Position numbers and translations under genes: made by a program. The notes below the pieces were generated by a model. That model saw only the letters and a list, made by a program, of their open reading frames with translations. It ran no database searches and was not told the DNA's origin. Positions 27,901 through 42,900 of a stretch of 64,000 nucleotides of DNA are shown in pieces; position 1 is the stretch's first letter, and each line of letters opens with the position of its first letter. The stretch is from NCBI GenBank assembly GCA_014843695.1, contig CM026404.1, forward strand, positions 55,345,018 to 55,409,017, given 5' to 3'. Source of the DNA: Archivesica marissinica (lineage: Eukaryota > Mollusca > Bivalvia > Venerida > Vesicomyidae).

Positions 27901-30900
27901 TACAGTGACGTATGCAATGTCCAGTATACAGTGACGTATGTTATGTCCAGTATACAGTGACGTATGTTATGTCCAGTATACAGTGGCGTATGTATGTCCA
28001 GTATACAGTGACGTATGATATGTCCAGTATACAGTGACGTATGTATGTCCAGTATACAGTGACGTATGATATGTCCAGTATACAGTGACGTATGCATGTC
28101 CAGTATACAGTAACGTATGCTATTCCAGTATACAGTGACGTATGTATGTCCAGTATACAGTGACGTATGCTATGTCCAGTATACAGTGACGTATGCTATG
28201 TCCAGTATACAGTGACGTATGCTATGTCCAGTATACAGTGACGTATGCTATGTCCAGTATACAGTGACGTATATGTCCAGTATACAGTGACGTATGTATG
28301 TCCAGTATACAGTCGTATGTATTCCAGTATACAGTGACGTATGCAATGTCCAGTATACAGTGCGTATGTATGTCCAGTATACAGTGACGTATGCAATGTC
28401 CAGTATACAGTGCGTATGTATGTCCACTATACAGTGACGTATGATATGTCCAGTATACAGTGACGTATGCAATGTCCGTATACAGTAACGTATGCAATGT
28501 CCAGTATACAGTGACGTATGATATGTCCAGTATACAGTGACGTATATGTCCAGTAACAGTGGCGTATGCTATGTCCAGTATACAGTGGCGTATGTTATGT
28601 CCAGTATACAGTGACGTATGCTATGTCCAGTATACAGTGACGTATGATATGTCTAGTATACAGTGACATATGCTATGTCCAGTATACAGTGACGTATGCT
28701 ATGTCCAGTATACAGTGACGTATGCTATGTCCAGTATACAGTGACGCATATGTCCAGTATACAGTGACGTATGATATGTCCAGTATACAGTAACGTATGC
28801 TATATCCAGTATACAGTGACGTATGCTATGTCCAGTATACATTGACGTATGCTATGTCCAGTATACAGTGACGTATGATATGTCCAGTATACGGTGACGT
28901 ATGATATGTCCAGTATACAGTGACGTATGATATGTCCAGTATAGGGGTGACGTATGCTATGTCCAGTATACATTGACGTATGCTATGTCCAGTATACAGT
29001 GACGTATGCTATGTCCAGTATACAGTGACGTATGCTATGTCCAGTATACAGTGACGTATGCTATGTCCAGTATACAGTGACGTATGTTATGTCCAGTATA
29101 CAGTGACGTATGTTATGTCCAGTATACAGTGGCGTATGTTATGTCCAGTATACAGTGACGTATGCAATGTCCAGTATACAGTGACGTATGATATGTCCAG
29201 TATACAGTGACGTATATGTCCAGTAACAGTGGCGTATGCTATGTCCAGTATACAGTGGCGTATGTTATGTCCAGTATACAGTGACGTATATGTCCAGTAA
29301 CAGTGGCGTATGCTATGTCCAGTATACAGTGGCGTATGTTATGTCCAGTATACAGTGACGTATGCTATGTCCAGTATACAGTGACGTATGATATGTCTAG
29401 TATACAGTGACATATGCTATGTCCAGTATACAGTGACGTATGCTATGTCCAGTATACAGTGACGTATGCTATGTCCAGTATACAGTGACGTATATGTCCA
29501 GTATACAGTGACGTATGATATGTCCAGTATACAGTAACGTATGCTATATCCAGTATACAGTGACGTATGCTATGTCCAGTATACATTGACGTATGCTATG
29601 TCCAGTATACAGTGACGTATGATATGTCCAGTATACGGTGACGTATGATATGTCCAGTATACAGTGACGTATGATATGTCCAGTATAGGGGTGACGTATG
29701 CTATGTCCAGTATACATTGACGTATGCTATGTCCAGTATACAGTGACGTATGATATGTCAAGTATACAGTAACGTATGCTATATCCAGTATAGGGGTGAC
29801 GTATGATATGTCCAGTATACAGTGACGTATGCTATGTCCAGTATACAGTGACGTATGCTATGTCTAGTATATAGTGACGTATGCTATGTCCAGTATACAG
29901 TGACGTATGCTATGTCCAGTATACAGTGACGTATGATATGTCCAGTATATAGTGACGTATGATATGTCCAGTATACAGTGACGTATGCTATGTCCAGTAT
30001 ACAGTGACATATGATATGTCCAGTATAGAGTGACGTATGATATGTCCAGTATACAGTGACGTATGATATGTCCAGTATACAGTGACGTATGCTATGTCCA
30101 GTATACAGTGACGTATGCTATGTCCAGTATAGGGGTGACGTATGATATGTCCAGTATACAGTGACGTATGCTATGTCCAGTATACAGTGACGTATGATAT
30201 GTCTAGTATACAGTGACTTATAATATGTCCAGTATACAGTGACGTATGCTATGTCCAGTATACAGTGACATATGATATGTCCAGTATACAGTGACATATG
30301 ATATGTCCAGTATAGAGTGACGTATGCTATGTCCAGTATACAGTGACATATGATATGTCCAGTATACAGTGACGTATGCTATGTCCAGTATACAGTGACA
30401 TATGATATGTCCAGTATAGAGTGACGTATACTATGTCCAGTATACAGTGCATATGATATGTCCAGTATAGAGTGACGTATGCTATGTCCAGTATACAGTG
30501 ACATATGATATGTCCAGTATACAGTGACGTATACTATGTCCAGTATTAAGTAACCTCATTATGATTTTGTTTAAAATGTGAAATGTTCTTTGTTTTCAGT
30601 ATATTTTCAGTATGCAGATGTAATTGCTGTGTTTGTTCACGGTAAGTTACTTAATGTATAATATGTATAGTATCCGCAATGATATTATATTACATATAAT
30701 AGTGCTGGTCAAGTGGTTACTGTCGTTGACTTCAAATCACTTGCCCCTCACCTATGTAGGTCTAAACCCACCAAATTATTTCATGTGAGGAAGCTATCTA
30801 TATGACTTGTGGGAGGTCAGTGGTTCTATCCGGGTGCATGTCCGTGCCTGAAACACTGCTCGGAGTGGCAATTATAACTTGTTAGTCGCCACTGTTTGTG

Positions 30901-33900
30901 CGATTTTAAACTTCATAAAACAAACACACACACGCATAAACTTTCGATGATCATAATTAGTCATGTCTGTAAAAGTAAAGTATGCTATGTTTGTTTATTA
31001 TAGTGTCATCCCTATTAAAAGGGCCAGCCCTTACTGACTTATGAAACACCCTTTTTAATGAACATCAGTACGTCCCGATTCATATGCTTGTAGGCTAGGT
31101 GCCAGGTTGGCAGGTAATCGGTAACCATTATTTAACTAGCTGGCTGCTCACCAGCCGGCCATATCAGAACTAACCCCTGACGAGGTTCGAACTTTCGAAT
31201 TCGAACCATCGACCTCCCACTCCGTAGGTAGACGCCTTAACAACTAGGCCATGTGGACGTATTAATGCAGAGAGTGATAAAACCTGCGATCCACGTACCA
31301 CTAGCTCAGTGCCATGTCACTGGATTACTGAGCATCTCCGCATGAACAAAATGCATGTTATGTCCAGTGACGTGGTAGTGAAAGAAATGTGACAATCGTG
31401 TAAATATCAATGCTATGAGATGTTGATCGATCTGAAATAGAAACTCACCGGAGACGGCCATCTTGGATTAACCACATCACATGACTATTTCAAAGATTAA
31501 ATTACATATAATTATATTTATATAACGATGTAAATATATATATATGTATATAACGATACTAGGATCTTGCGCCAAGTGTAGGCTGCAGAAAATTTAGTGC
31601 TCTTATAATTGGATTATTTCGTTAAAACTAGTGACTGTAGAACTGTGATTTATTTTGTACAGTATCTCATGAATATACAGGAGTTACTATTCTGTGCTTA
31701 TAATTGGAATTATCTATTCAATATTGAATGTCATACTCTGAAACAATTGGATGTACAAATAAGAAACTATTTATACTTTGTAAAATTGTGTAACTTTTTG
31801 ATGAACACAATTTTCACGGTTACAATGTGCTTTGTCAAGTATAATAGAGACCAATTATTGAAATTGGCAGGTGTAGCTAGAAGACTTTCACGCCCGGACA
31901 AAGCAACTTTAAATGTTCTAAAGGAGTATGATCTTTTGAAATACAGATCTGCCAGAGGCGGTCAGGATCAATGCATGCGAAATTGGGACACAAATCAAGG
32001 AATCAATTTTAACAATAACAAAATATTACCAGAAACAATTCCTACTGTAATATCAACAGCCAGAACAGAAAGTTTTTCAAATCTTGATAAAGAAGTTTTG
32101 AATTATACAAGAAGTTTAAATATATACCGCATACAATGTGAATCTCAAACTGTTGTTAAAGGCCAAAACAACATTAAACTGTGTTGCATAAATCCAAGAT
32201 CTTTGAAGAACAAAACCATAGCGTGTTGTGATTTTATATTCTCAAATGACCTAGATAACTACTCTGACCGTGATGCAATACAATTTAACAGTACTCTACA
32301 ATCCTGTGACATGACACAACATGTGAAAGAGCCTACCCACGTCCGTGGTCACATCCTGGATGTGGTCATTACTAGGGAAAATAACAAAACTGTGTCAGAA
32401 GTAGTGGTCACTGACCCAGGTTTTTCAGATAACTCGGGCAAAGTGACAAGAGACCACTTCGCAGTCATTTTTCATGCGCGAAACCGGCTCCTGTACGAAA
32501 AACAGTGTCGTATAGAAAATTCCGTTCAATAGATATAGATACGTTCAAAAGTGACATCATGGCATCAGAAAAACTTCGTAATAGTTTGCAATGCACGGAT
32601 GATGATGATCTTGTCAGCATATACAACAGTGAACTTTCTGCATTGGTTGATAAACACGCCCCTTTACGTACAAAAACGATTACATTAAGGCCTTCATGTC
32701 CCTGGTTTAGAGAGGAACTCCACGATGCCAAACATGTAAAGCGTAAATTTGAACGCAAGTGGAAAAAATCAAGATTAACTGTCGACCATGAAATATACAG
32801 GAGTCAGTGTGCCAAGGTTAATGAAATGTTGAAACAAGCTGGGCTTGACTACTTTTCTGATAAAGTAATATCTTGCGGTCGTGATCAAAAAAGCATGTTC
32901 AAAATCACTAAACACCTGCTTGAAGGCGATAGTGAAATAGCGCTTCCATCAGGCAACAATCCCAATGAACTAGCACAGGAATTCAGTGACTTGGAAGGTG
33001 GAAGGCATTAGAAATGACATATCTTCAAACTCCCAGTCGGAACTGGGTCCATTGAACATTGAAACAGAGAAACTCCCTCACATAAGCTGCTTGAACAATT
33101 TCTGTCCATCAAATGAGAAAGAAGTCGAACAGTTCATTAAAAAAGGGCCAAATAAATCCTGTGAAATAGACCCAATTCCGACATGGCTACTGAAATCTTG
33201 TCTTAGTGAAATCCTACCAATAGTGACAAAAATTGTAAATATTTCATTGGAAACAGGCAATGTACCAAAGTCATTCAAAATCTCCCGGGTAAGACCGTTG
33301 CTGAAAAAACCAAGCCTTGATCAAAACACTTTGAAGAACTACAGGCCCGTGTCAAACTTGCCTTATGTCTCGAAGATTCTGGAAAAAGTAGTAACTAGTC
33401 GAATTGATGAACATTTGACAAGTAATAACTTACACGAGGTACATCAGTCTGCGTACATGAAGTTTCATTCCACAGAAACTGCCTTACTGAAAGTCCAAAA
33501 CGATATACTCCAATCTTTGGACCAGAACAATGCTACAATCCTTGTGCTTTTGGACCTATCTGCTGCATAGAAGACTTTTACAGCGTCTCGAGTTTCATTT
33601 TGGATTTACTGGAAAACCTCTCCAATGGATATCATCTTATCTTACCGACCGTTATCAAGCAGTATGTATCTATGGAAAACTATCCAACTCAGTGCTCATG
33701 AATTTCAGTGTTCCACAGGGGTCTGTTTTAGACCCGAACTTTTACACTATGTATACCAAGCCTGTAAAGAGCCATTTGTAAACACCATGGACTGAACCAT
33801 CACTTTTATGCTGACGATTCCCAGCTTTACCTTTCATTCAAACCAACCGTTCAAGCTTCACAAGCAGAGACACTACTTCGAGTCGAAAACTGTCTACAAG

Positions 33901-36900
33901 ATATTGTTGCTTGGATGCATGCCAATATGTTAAAACTCAATACTGATAAAACTGAAATGATTATGTTTTCTAGTCAGCGAAATTTTCAATACATTGAAAA
34001 CATAAATGTGAAAGTAGGAGACTCAAATACAGAACCATCAACATGTGTGAGAAATCTAGAAGCTTTCCTAGACCCAAGAATGGATATGGACAACCATGTA
34101 AATTCCGTGACAAAATCATGTTATGCGCAGATCAGGCGGATTGGACACATTCGGCAGTATTTAACAACAGACGCCACGAAAACTCTCATAAACTCACTCG
34201 TTACATCCAGCCTCGACTACTGTAATTCACTTTTGTACGGCGTGTCAAAAATACTTCCAATAAATTACAAACTGTTCAAAACACAGCAGCTCGCATCATA
34301 ACCAGAACATCCCGTTTCAGTCATGTAACGTCCATTCTAAAAGAACTTCATTGGCTACCAGTTCAAGAAAGAATAAAGTATAAAATACTGACTCACACAT
34401 ATAAAGCACCGATTTATATGAGAAACTTGCTTGAGGTTTATATACCAAGGAGAGACTTGCGGTCTCAAAATGAAGCGGCTACTCTTGTGTTACCAAGAAG
34501 TCGGACTGTCACATACGGAGATAGAAGTTTCATGACTGCTGCCCCAAAACTTTGGAATTCTCTACCATCAAATCTTAGAAGTGCAACAACATTGTGTTCT
34601 TTCAAAAAGGCTTTGAAGACACACCTTTTTAAATGTTCATATGGAACATAAATATCGAACTGTGTATGTGCTCAGTCAGGATTAAGACTGCAAATGAACA
34701 CATTTTATTTAATTATTACCTATATTTTAATTTGTTATAATTTTAGATCCGAATATTTTATAGCATATTTAGAATTCATTGTAATTGTGTTTGCTATTTT
34801 GTCTTGTTTTATCTCATTGTATGGGGAAGTTTTATCAATATTTGTGATATTTAGGCTGTAAAGCGCTTTTGAACGTAATATAATAATAATATTTAGCTTT
34901 TCAATGAAATCGTGCATGTTCTGTCACATATCATTTATTTCTACACGTTTTCTAATTTGTGTGCGAGCTAAGTATTGTTTCATTATTATCTTGAGTAACA
35001 TGCAGGAAATGATTATTAGTCATTGATGACGTCATAGCTATTCACAAACATTTCAAAATGGCTGCCATTTCATGCTGTAAAATTCCATTAACTAGTTTAA
35101 TTGAACAGCAATTTTCATAACTTGTTGAGCACTGTGCTTCCATTTCCAAATAGATTGCTCTTAAAATAATCAATGTCTGCTGAAGTTGTTCGTTGATTAT
35201 ATTTTCCTCATGTAGGTTGGCGGCTAGTGATGAAGATATCAGCGGGTGGATCTGTGTCACCGAACTCCGGTGTATATGCATTGTGGTCGGACGCAGGCAG
35301 TATGAACGAGGACGTGAGTGGCGCAGCCAGCCTTGTTTCGAGTACCACATACAAGTCCAGCATCGTGGACCAGTGGACGTCCTTCTACATTAAAGCGGTA
35401 AATACAGTAATTGTCACCACACCGCGGAGTTTCCTTAATTACTATAGAGATAGGAACAAAATAGAGACTTCATAAATCCAGGTACATAGCACCGTTATGT
35501 ATTCAAAGTCCTAATGTGATATACGGCTAATGAAGTCGCGATTATGTAACATCGCGAAATAACGATGGGAAATGTCGGGACAATGACACGTGCGTAATAA
35601 GAAGAAACATATTAATCCAGAATGTACCCACATGTTGTTTATCTAATCAATTCTAGTACCCTGATTTATAAGTCTCTATCCGATTGACGTCGGCATCTAA
35701 TTCAATCGGATACCCATTGCCTCCGATTCACGGCTTAATATAATTCAGTTCGATACCGTGATTTTTTACACATTATCTGCGACGCCGTTTTCCCCGTGTC
35801 TGAATTCAATGATTTAGTTTATATACATTTATTTGAGCTCGATTGCGAAACAAGTTCTTATAATTTATAGTAATCACTCTCGAGACCTCATTCCTGATGG
35901 AATGCATCGCCACGAGGGAGAGAGAAAAGGCATGTGGAATTTAAATGCCTTGTCTAAGGGAACAATCGTAACGGCTCCAGTGGGGCTCGGACTCCGGACC
36001 TTTCGCACGTGAAGCGAACGCGCTACCACAGCGCTATCACGACTTCCACATGTCTTTGATTTACATTTGTTGTAGTAAGTAATTGTATGATAACCACATT
36101 CAGTGTCCTTATTGTGTGCGTTGTTTGCAAAGTCAGCATTTTCATAACTGTGAAACTCTCAAAGGTCAACTTGGAAATGACCTCCAAGAGTACGACCATG
36201 TTTATTGAAGTCGGCTATCCATGCATTAGTTCATATTGTTGTTTTATATGTTTCTATCAGGTGAAAATAGCAGCATATAAAGATGGCTTCGAAGTGTTTA
36301 ACGCCGTGTTTGATGCCACCGGAAGTAGTAATACAGACTGGTTAGACTGTGCTAGATTACTGTATACGTCCGTGTCAGGATTGAACAGTACGTCTGCTAC
36401 AGTCAACTCCTACACATGTAGTCTGCTCGGGTGAGTACAACCTACATACACAGAGCAAATGCAGCATGTAGTTGTGTACCTTCAGACAGGATCTGCTTAA
36501 CACATTTCATTCTGGATACATTTAAAGCCTTTTGCAAACAACATAGATCCAGATCAGCCGCAGCGTGACGTGATGTTGTTTGCTACATAGCCAAGTGTCT
36601 TAGCAAGATCATCTGAATAGCAAACAGCATAGAGCCTGATCAGACGGAACGTTTCGTGGCGGTGGATCTGGCCCTATGTTCTTTGCAAATACTGTTTGAA
36701 CGGTATCTAGAATGAAATGGGTTAATACTTGGCGATAGTACTGGTTTTACTTGAGTCATTTCTAGTTATTTAGTGAAGGCACCTCTACATGCAACGGAGA
36801 CACCGCATCGCCTTTCATCCGTGGCTAATAATTCCTACAACTCTACATATAATAATTGCACCAGATGTTTCGAGCGAGTTGCCTGATGTAATGTACTTCC

Positions 36901-39900
36901 CAGGCCGATGTGTTTTGGAGACCATTTCTTACCCCCATTCACACCATACACTAGATTTTGAGCTACACTCAGTACTTTACTGCGATTAACTTCAACACTA
37001 TTGCAATCGTCATCGTTTGACCTTCAATTTCGCTGTTGACCTTGACCTTTGAGGTTGAAATTACAAACTTAAAAGATCATACAATATATGTGGTAACAAA
37101 ATGATTGAACAACTACATATCTGTACCAATGTGAACAAAGTAGTAAGTACAGGACTGTTATTGTTTTTTTTGCTATTAAAATATATGTAAAAAATGGTCT
37201 CCATTTTGAATTGACCTTTTGAAGGTCAAGGACACATATTTCGGCTTGGTAAACACCTGCATCGAATTCGGCATACCCAAATTATAATAAAACCGCTCGT
37301 TTACCAATTGTACTATGATTTGCCTCTAGCACTTTATCTAGGGCCATTTTCAGAAATTTGGTCTAGTCTAATATGCCATATTATTATGTATTGCATCGGG
37401 GTCAATTCCTACAACTCTTACACATGCCATATTATTATGTATTGCATCGGGGTCAATTCCTACAACTCTACACATGCCATATTATTATGTATTGCATCGG
37501 GGTCAATTCCTACAACTCTACACATGCCATATTATTATGTATTGCATCGGGGTCAATTCCTACAACTCTTACACATGCCATATTATTATGTATTGCATCG
37601 GGGTCAATTACTACAACTCTACACATGCCATATTATTATGTATTGCATCGGGGTCAATTCCTACAACTCTACACATGCCATATTATTATGTATTGCATCG
37701 GGGTCAATTACTACAACTCTACACATGTCATATTATTATGTATTGCATCGGGGTCAATTCCTACAACTCTTATACTTTATTTATTTTACAATGATTGCGA
37801 AGCAAGTTTTAACAACTTATATTAATCACTCTCGTTGGCTCGGATGAAAGCGTATATGTGGTCATTCATGTGGGATGTAACCGGAGTACCCGGAGAAAAC
37901 CCACCTGTCCGAGCTGGCCACCATCGTATCATCTCACATACTTCCCGGTCCGAGGATAGAACCCGTGTCGCATTGGTGAGAAGCGAGCACGCTAACCACT
38001 GCGCTAATCGGACAACATACACATGCCATATTATTATGTATTGCATCGGGGTCAGGTTTAGTCGAATATTTCTCGAGCTCGAGTATTGTAACACATGCTG
38101 AACTAATATAATGGACTTCATGCGTTCAACTTACACTCACGAGTTGCATACTGTAACTTGTCGTGCGTTTGTATGGTTGGTTTAACGTGGGCAAAACATG
38201 AACAATACTACAATATCGCATTAAATTACAAACAGAGCATGTAATGGCTGCGCAAAACATGAACAATACTACATAGCGCATTAAATTACAAACAGAGCAT
38301 GTAACGGCTGCGCAAAACATGAACAATACTACAATAGCGCATTAAATTACAAACAGAACGTAACATGCACAAAACAACAAACACAAACAGACATGTAACG
38401 ACTGCACAAAACATGAACAATACTACAATAGCGCATTAAATTACAAACAGAGCATGTAACGGCTGCGCAAAACATGAACAATACTACAATAGCGCATTAA
38501 ATTACAAACAGAGCACGTAACGACTGCACAAAACATGAACAATACTACATAGCGCATTAAATTACAAACAGAGCACGTAACGACTGCACAAAACATGAAC
38601 AATACTACAATAGCGCATTAAATTACAAACAGAGCACGTAACGACTCCAATGATAATGATTAGTGGGTGATATATCAAACTAGTATTTCACGACGTCCAA
38701 CCACACAGATACACGAGGAATAGAAAAACATATGGATACGCCTCAGCTAACTTGCTGAGGAACTGAACAGCTATTGCTGGGGTGTTAAACGCGAGTCTGT
38801 ATGGACAAGTTGTTCGACTCGATAGGTTGGGGGAGTGTGTGGTGTAGCGACAATGTGGACTGATGGCTGGGTATGTGTTGACGTCCTGTGCAATAGATTT
38901 GCACAGTCACATAAAACATATGCAGGGAGCTATGTTGCTATAAAGGTATATAACTTGAGTTGTCCGCAGGAGCTCCAATAGGACAGTGCTTTCGGTTTAG
39001 TATACGCTGATTCGCACTTGTTATAGACTTACAGTGACATGCGTCTGTTATGCGAATGCAGAACCAATGCCTATATAGTACTTCTATGAATCGGGCACTG
39101 GCACTGAAATGTGAATGCTACATTACCCCCTTGAACAGAACAGCGGTCTACTAGCATGCATATGACTGGGTTCGAAACCATTGATGAGTGATTGGGCTAT
39201 CCAGCGATATTTACGAACAAACATGTACTACGTGTTCATACGCTATGTAGATTGTATTAATGCTACGTACAGTAACAGAAGAAATATATATATACTAAAA
39301 TAAATGACAACAACATTCTCAATTTGGACAGAGCACAAAACAGCCGGGTTGGCCACATGTTTATTTTTATTTCAGGCTAAATATATAAATTTTAATTTAT
39401 CCTTTTGCCGAGCAAAGAAAGGCAAATTTGAAGCATTTCCAATGTTTTTAAGCTTTACAGATGCACGATAGCCTAAATACAGTCAAACCTGTGTTAGTGG
39501 TCACCTCCATTAAGCAGTCAACCTGTATTAAGCAGCCAGTTTCCAGATTCCCAATATGTTGTTTTATTATACATTTGACCTCTATTAAGCAGCCACCTGT
39601 GCTTAGCAGCCACTTTCTGTGATTCCCTTGACTGGCTGCTTAAGACAGGTTTGACTGTAGTCAAAATATAACTCTGTACATGCTGTCCGATTAGCGCTGT
39701 GGTTAATGCGCTCACTTCTCACCAATGCAACCCGGGTTCGATCCTCGGACCGAGAAGTATGCGAGATGGTACGGTGTTCGCCAGATCGGACAGGTGTGTT
39801 TTCTCCGGGTACTCCGGTTTCGTCTCACACGAATGACCACATTTACGCTTTCATCCGCGCATCATAAGTTGTTAAAACATGCTTCGCAATCGTTGTAATA

Positions 39901-42900
39901 AAAATAAAGTTTAAATTAAATCTGAAAATATTTAATCAGTTCTTTTCAGCAACCTTCTTGTTTCATTGTCATTATTTAAAACTTCCTTGAGGAGACATCG
40001 TGGCGATACTGGTAGCACGGGAGTCGGCTTCTGTTAATTCCGTTTTTCTTCGAAATCTGATTAATAGCAACACTGCTACGACCAACACGATCAGAATTAG
40101 CGGCATAAGGACATACGCAACTATAGCGTTGTTTTTGCTGGTACCTTGACAGCCATTTCCGGTGTAGCCCACTTCACACCCAAGCGGACACTGACCGGTG
40201 GTTATATCACATGGCTCTTTGTGCAAACACGAACCACACTCTTGAAGACATTCCCGTCCGTATGTATTGTTAGTACATTGTTCGTCACAGTAGACCCCGA
40301 GCCAGCCGGCTACACATTGCGACATAGGACATTCACCTGTAATAAATGCCACATGTTAAACTAAATGTGTATTACCGAATACTTCAACAATTATTAAAAA
40401 CAAAATGTTTAATTTATAAATTTGAATATATCAATACAAATTATTACAAATTATTACTATTATTAAATAATACAAATTTGCATATTTTACAAATGAGATG
40501 CATGTTTAACAAAGGAATCTCTGCGGCAGATGGGTTGCGGTCGTTGACTCAAATAACTCGGCCTTCACTGCTGTATAGGTTCGATTCCAATTGGTGTTTT
40601 ACGTTTATTTATCGTCGCTACTGGTTGCCCATACGAGCGACGCCTCCTGAATATGAATATTTTAGATTTTTGGAGGATAGTGCATGATACAGACAGAGAC
40701 CCATTCCAGAATCTCCTTTGGTTCTTTTACGTGCACGGTGTAAAGCACCAACACGAGACCTCGGTTTAACGTCCCATCTGAAAGACTGTTAATTTTATTA
40801 GGGTCAGACGGGGGATCGAACCTGCGATTCCTGGATTACCAGTCCAGCGTGTTACCACTGGACTACACATCCGTCTGTGATTCCAATTGGAGGTGTCGAA
40901 TTACCTTAAATGAGGAAATTATCCAAATGGCTTGTGGACGGCGGATGGTTCTACCCGGGTACCCGTCCGTTTTTGAAATATTGCTCGGATGGGATGGGCA
41001 TTCGGTGTCTTCGTCCATCAATACTAGCTGGAGAGTCACCACATGACATCGTGGATACTTACCCCCCCCCAAACTGTTTTTCAGTTGAAAATAGTTTACA
41101 GTTTAATACGGTAACATATTTATTCTGAATGGCTTTGCATCGTAACGGCTCCAGCGGTGCTCGAATTCCGAACCTTTCGCACCTGAAGCGAGCGCGCATC
41201 CACTGCGCTATCACGACTTCCACCTAACACCGTTACACCGTTTCCCAATAAAGGTGTCACTCACGATTAGATTAACACCTCCCGCTAGGTTGGTAGCTAC
41301 ACACATACACACATACCAGTCAGCATGTCGCATGTACCATTCCAGCAATGTCCGCATTCAAGCTCACAGTTAGAACCATACGTGCTAGTGGAACACGGCG
41401 TCTTGCAGGCAGGCCCTTTCCATCCGACGTCACAATCGCTTGAACACAATCCGGAAACGTGGTCACATGTTGCGTTCAAACAAGTATTGCATTTCCCCTG
41501 ACAGTGAAGTCCGTATGCACCGACTGGACATTTTTCAGTACAGTATTGCCCCTCCCACCCAGAGAGGCATGTGCTTGGGCAGGTTCCGTTATACCTATTG
41601 CATGGAATTGAATCGATACAATGTCCACATTCGTTCTCACAGTTTCGGTACCAGTAACCCGGTTCACAAGCTGAAAGGTGAAAGCGTGTTTCCAGAGTTC
41701 TGCTAAACATATATACACAATAACAATATAAATCTAACTGATACGATGGTAGATACATTTGAACTCATTTGTGATAGTTTGCCTTGAAATGCACATATTG
41801 GCAATGAGAGACATCGGTCAGTTACTGCCCCTGAATACTCTCTAAGAGTATGTAGGTCCTCTTAAGTTGTTTCCTCTGTTTTTATCGTTGTTTCCTTTCC
41901 TTTCTATTGTGTGTGTGGTTTACGTTTATTTATCGTCGCTACCGGTTGCCCATATGAGCGACTCCTCCTGAAGAGATTAGTCATTTTATATTTTTGGAGG
42001 ATAGTGCAATGATACAGACAGAGACCCATTCCAGAGTCTCCTCTGGTTCTTTTACGTGCACGGTGTACATCACCGACACGTGACCTCGGTTTAAAGTCCC
42101 ATCTGAAAGACTGTTAATTGTATTAGGGTCAGACGGGGTATCGAACCTGCGGTCCCTGGATTACTAGTTCAGCGTGTTACCACTGGACTACAGATCCGTC
42201 TGTTTCTTCCACTTTCTCATTTTATAATTATTTTGTTACGATATCTCGACAGATATCCTACAGTATATCCAATGTGTAAAATACCTGTAGCATTTTTGTA
42301 TCAATTAATTAACATGATTTGGATAAAATCACATTTATCACAACGCAACATCTGGTTAGTGAACAACTGTAAGAACAAAGGATTCCGAATGAAAGGACCG
42401 CTATTATATCTAGGGATAAATCGGATTTTATCTACGAAGGGAGATAATAGAAAAACGAGCAATGTCCCTCGTGTTAGCATTTGGACTGTAACGTTATCTG
42501 AACTATACATACATTTTAATGATACGGTTATGTGTCTTGAACATTCTGGTAACGTAGAAATTACTGGTTCCCGCTAGTAAATATTGGTTCCTTGTTTAGA
42601 GTATACTGACTGGCAATATAACATAGCGATTCCCACATAGCGGCTATTGTTCATTCCCCTGTAGAGAATACTAGTTCCCATGCACCGATTCTAAAATGGT
42701 TCCCCCATTTAGTTTATCTCAATTGCGAAACAAGTTCTTACAACTTATATTAATCACTCTCGAGGCCTCATTCCTGATGGAATCCATCGCCAAGAGGGAG
42801 AGAGAAGAGGCAACGTGGAATTTAAATGCCTTACATGACGGCACACTCGTAACGGCTCCAGCGGGGCTCGAACTCTTTCGAACCTTTCGCACCTGGACCT

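Noticed and set aside
27837..29761. Frames reading HTSLYTGH repeats
   Set aside because: 26-bp array translated; no conserved start or splice context.
31609..32532. 307-codon plus-strand frame as a host gene
   Set aside because: It is the LINE's 5' linker fused to endonuclease remnants, followed by RT in the same strand.
37308..37847. 179-codon plus-strand frame
   Set aside because: 50-bp array translation crossing into a SINE.
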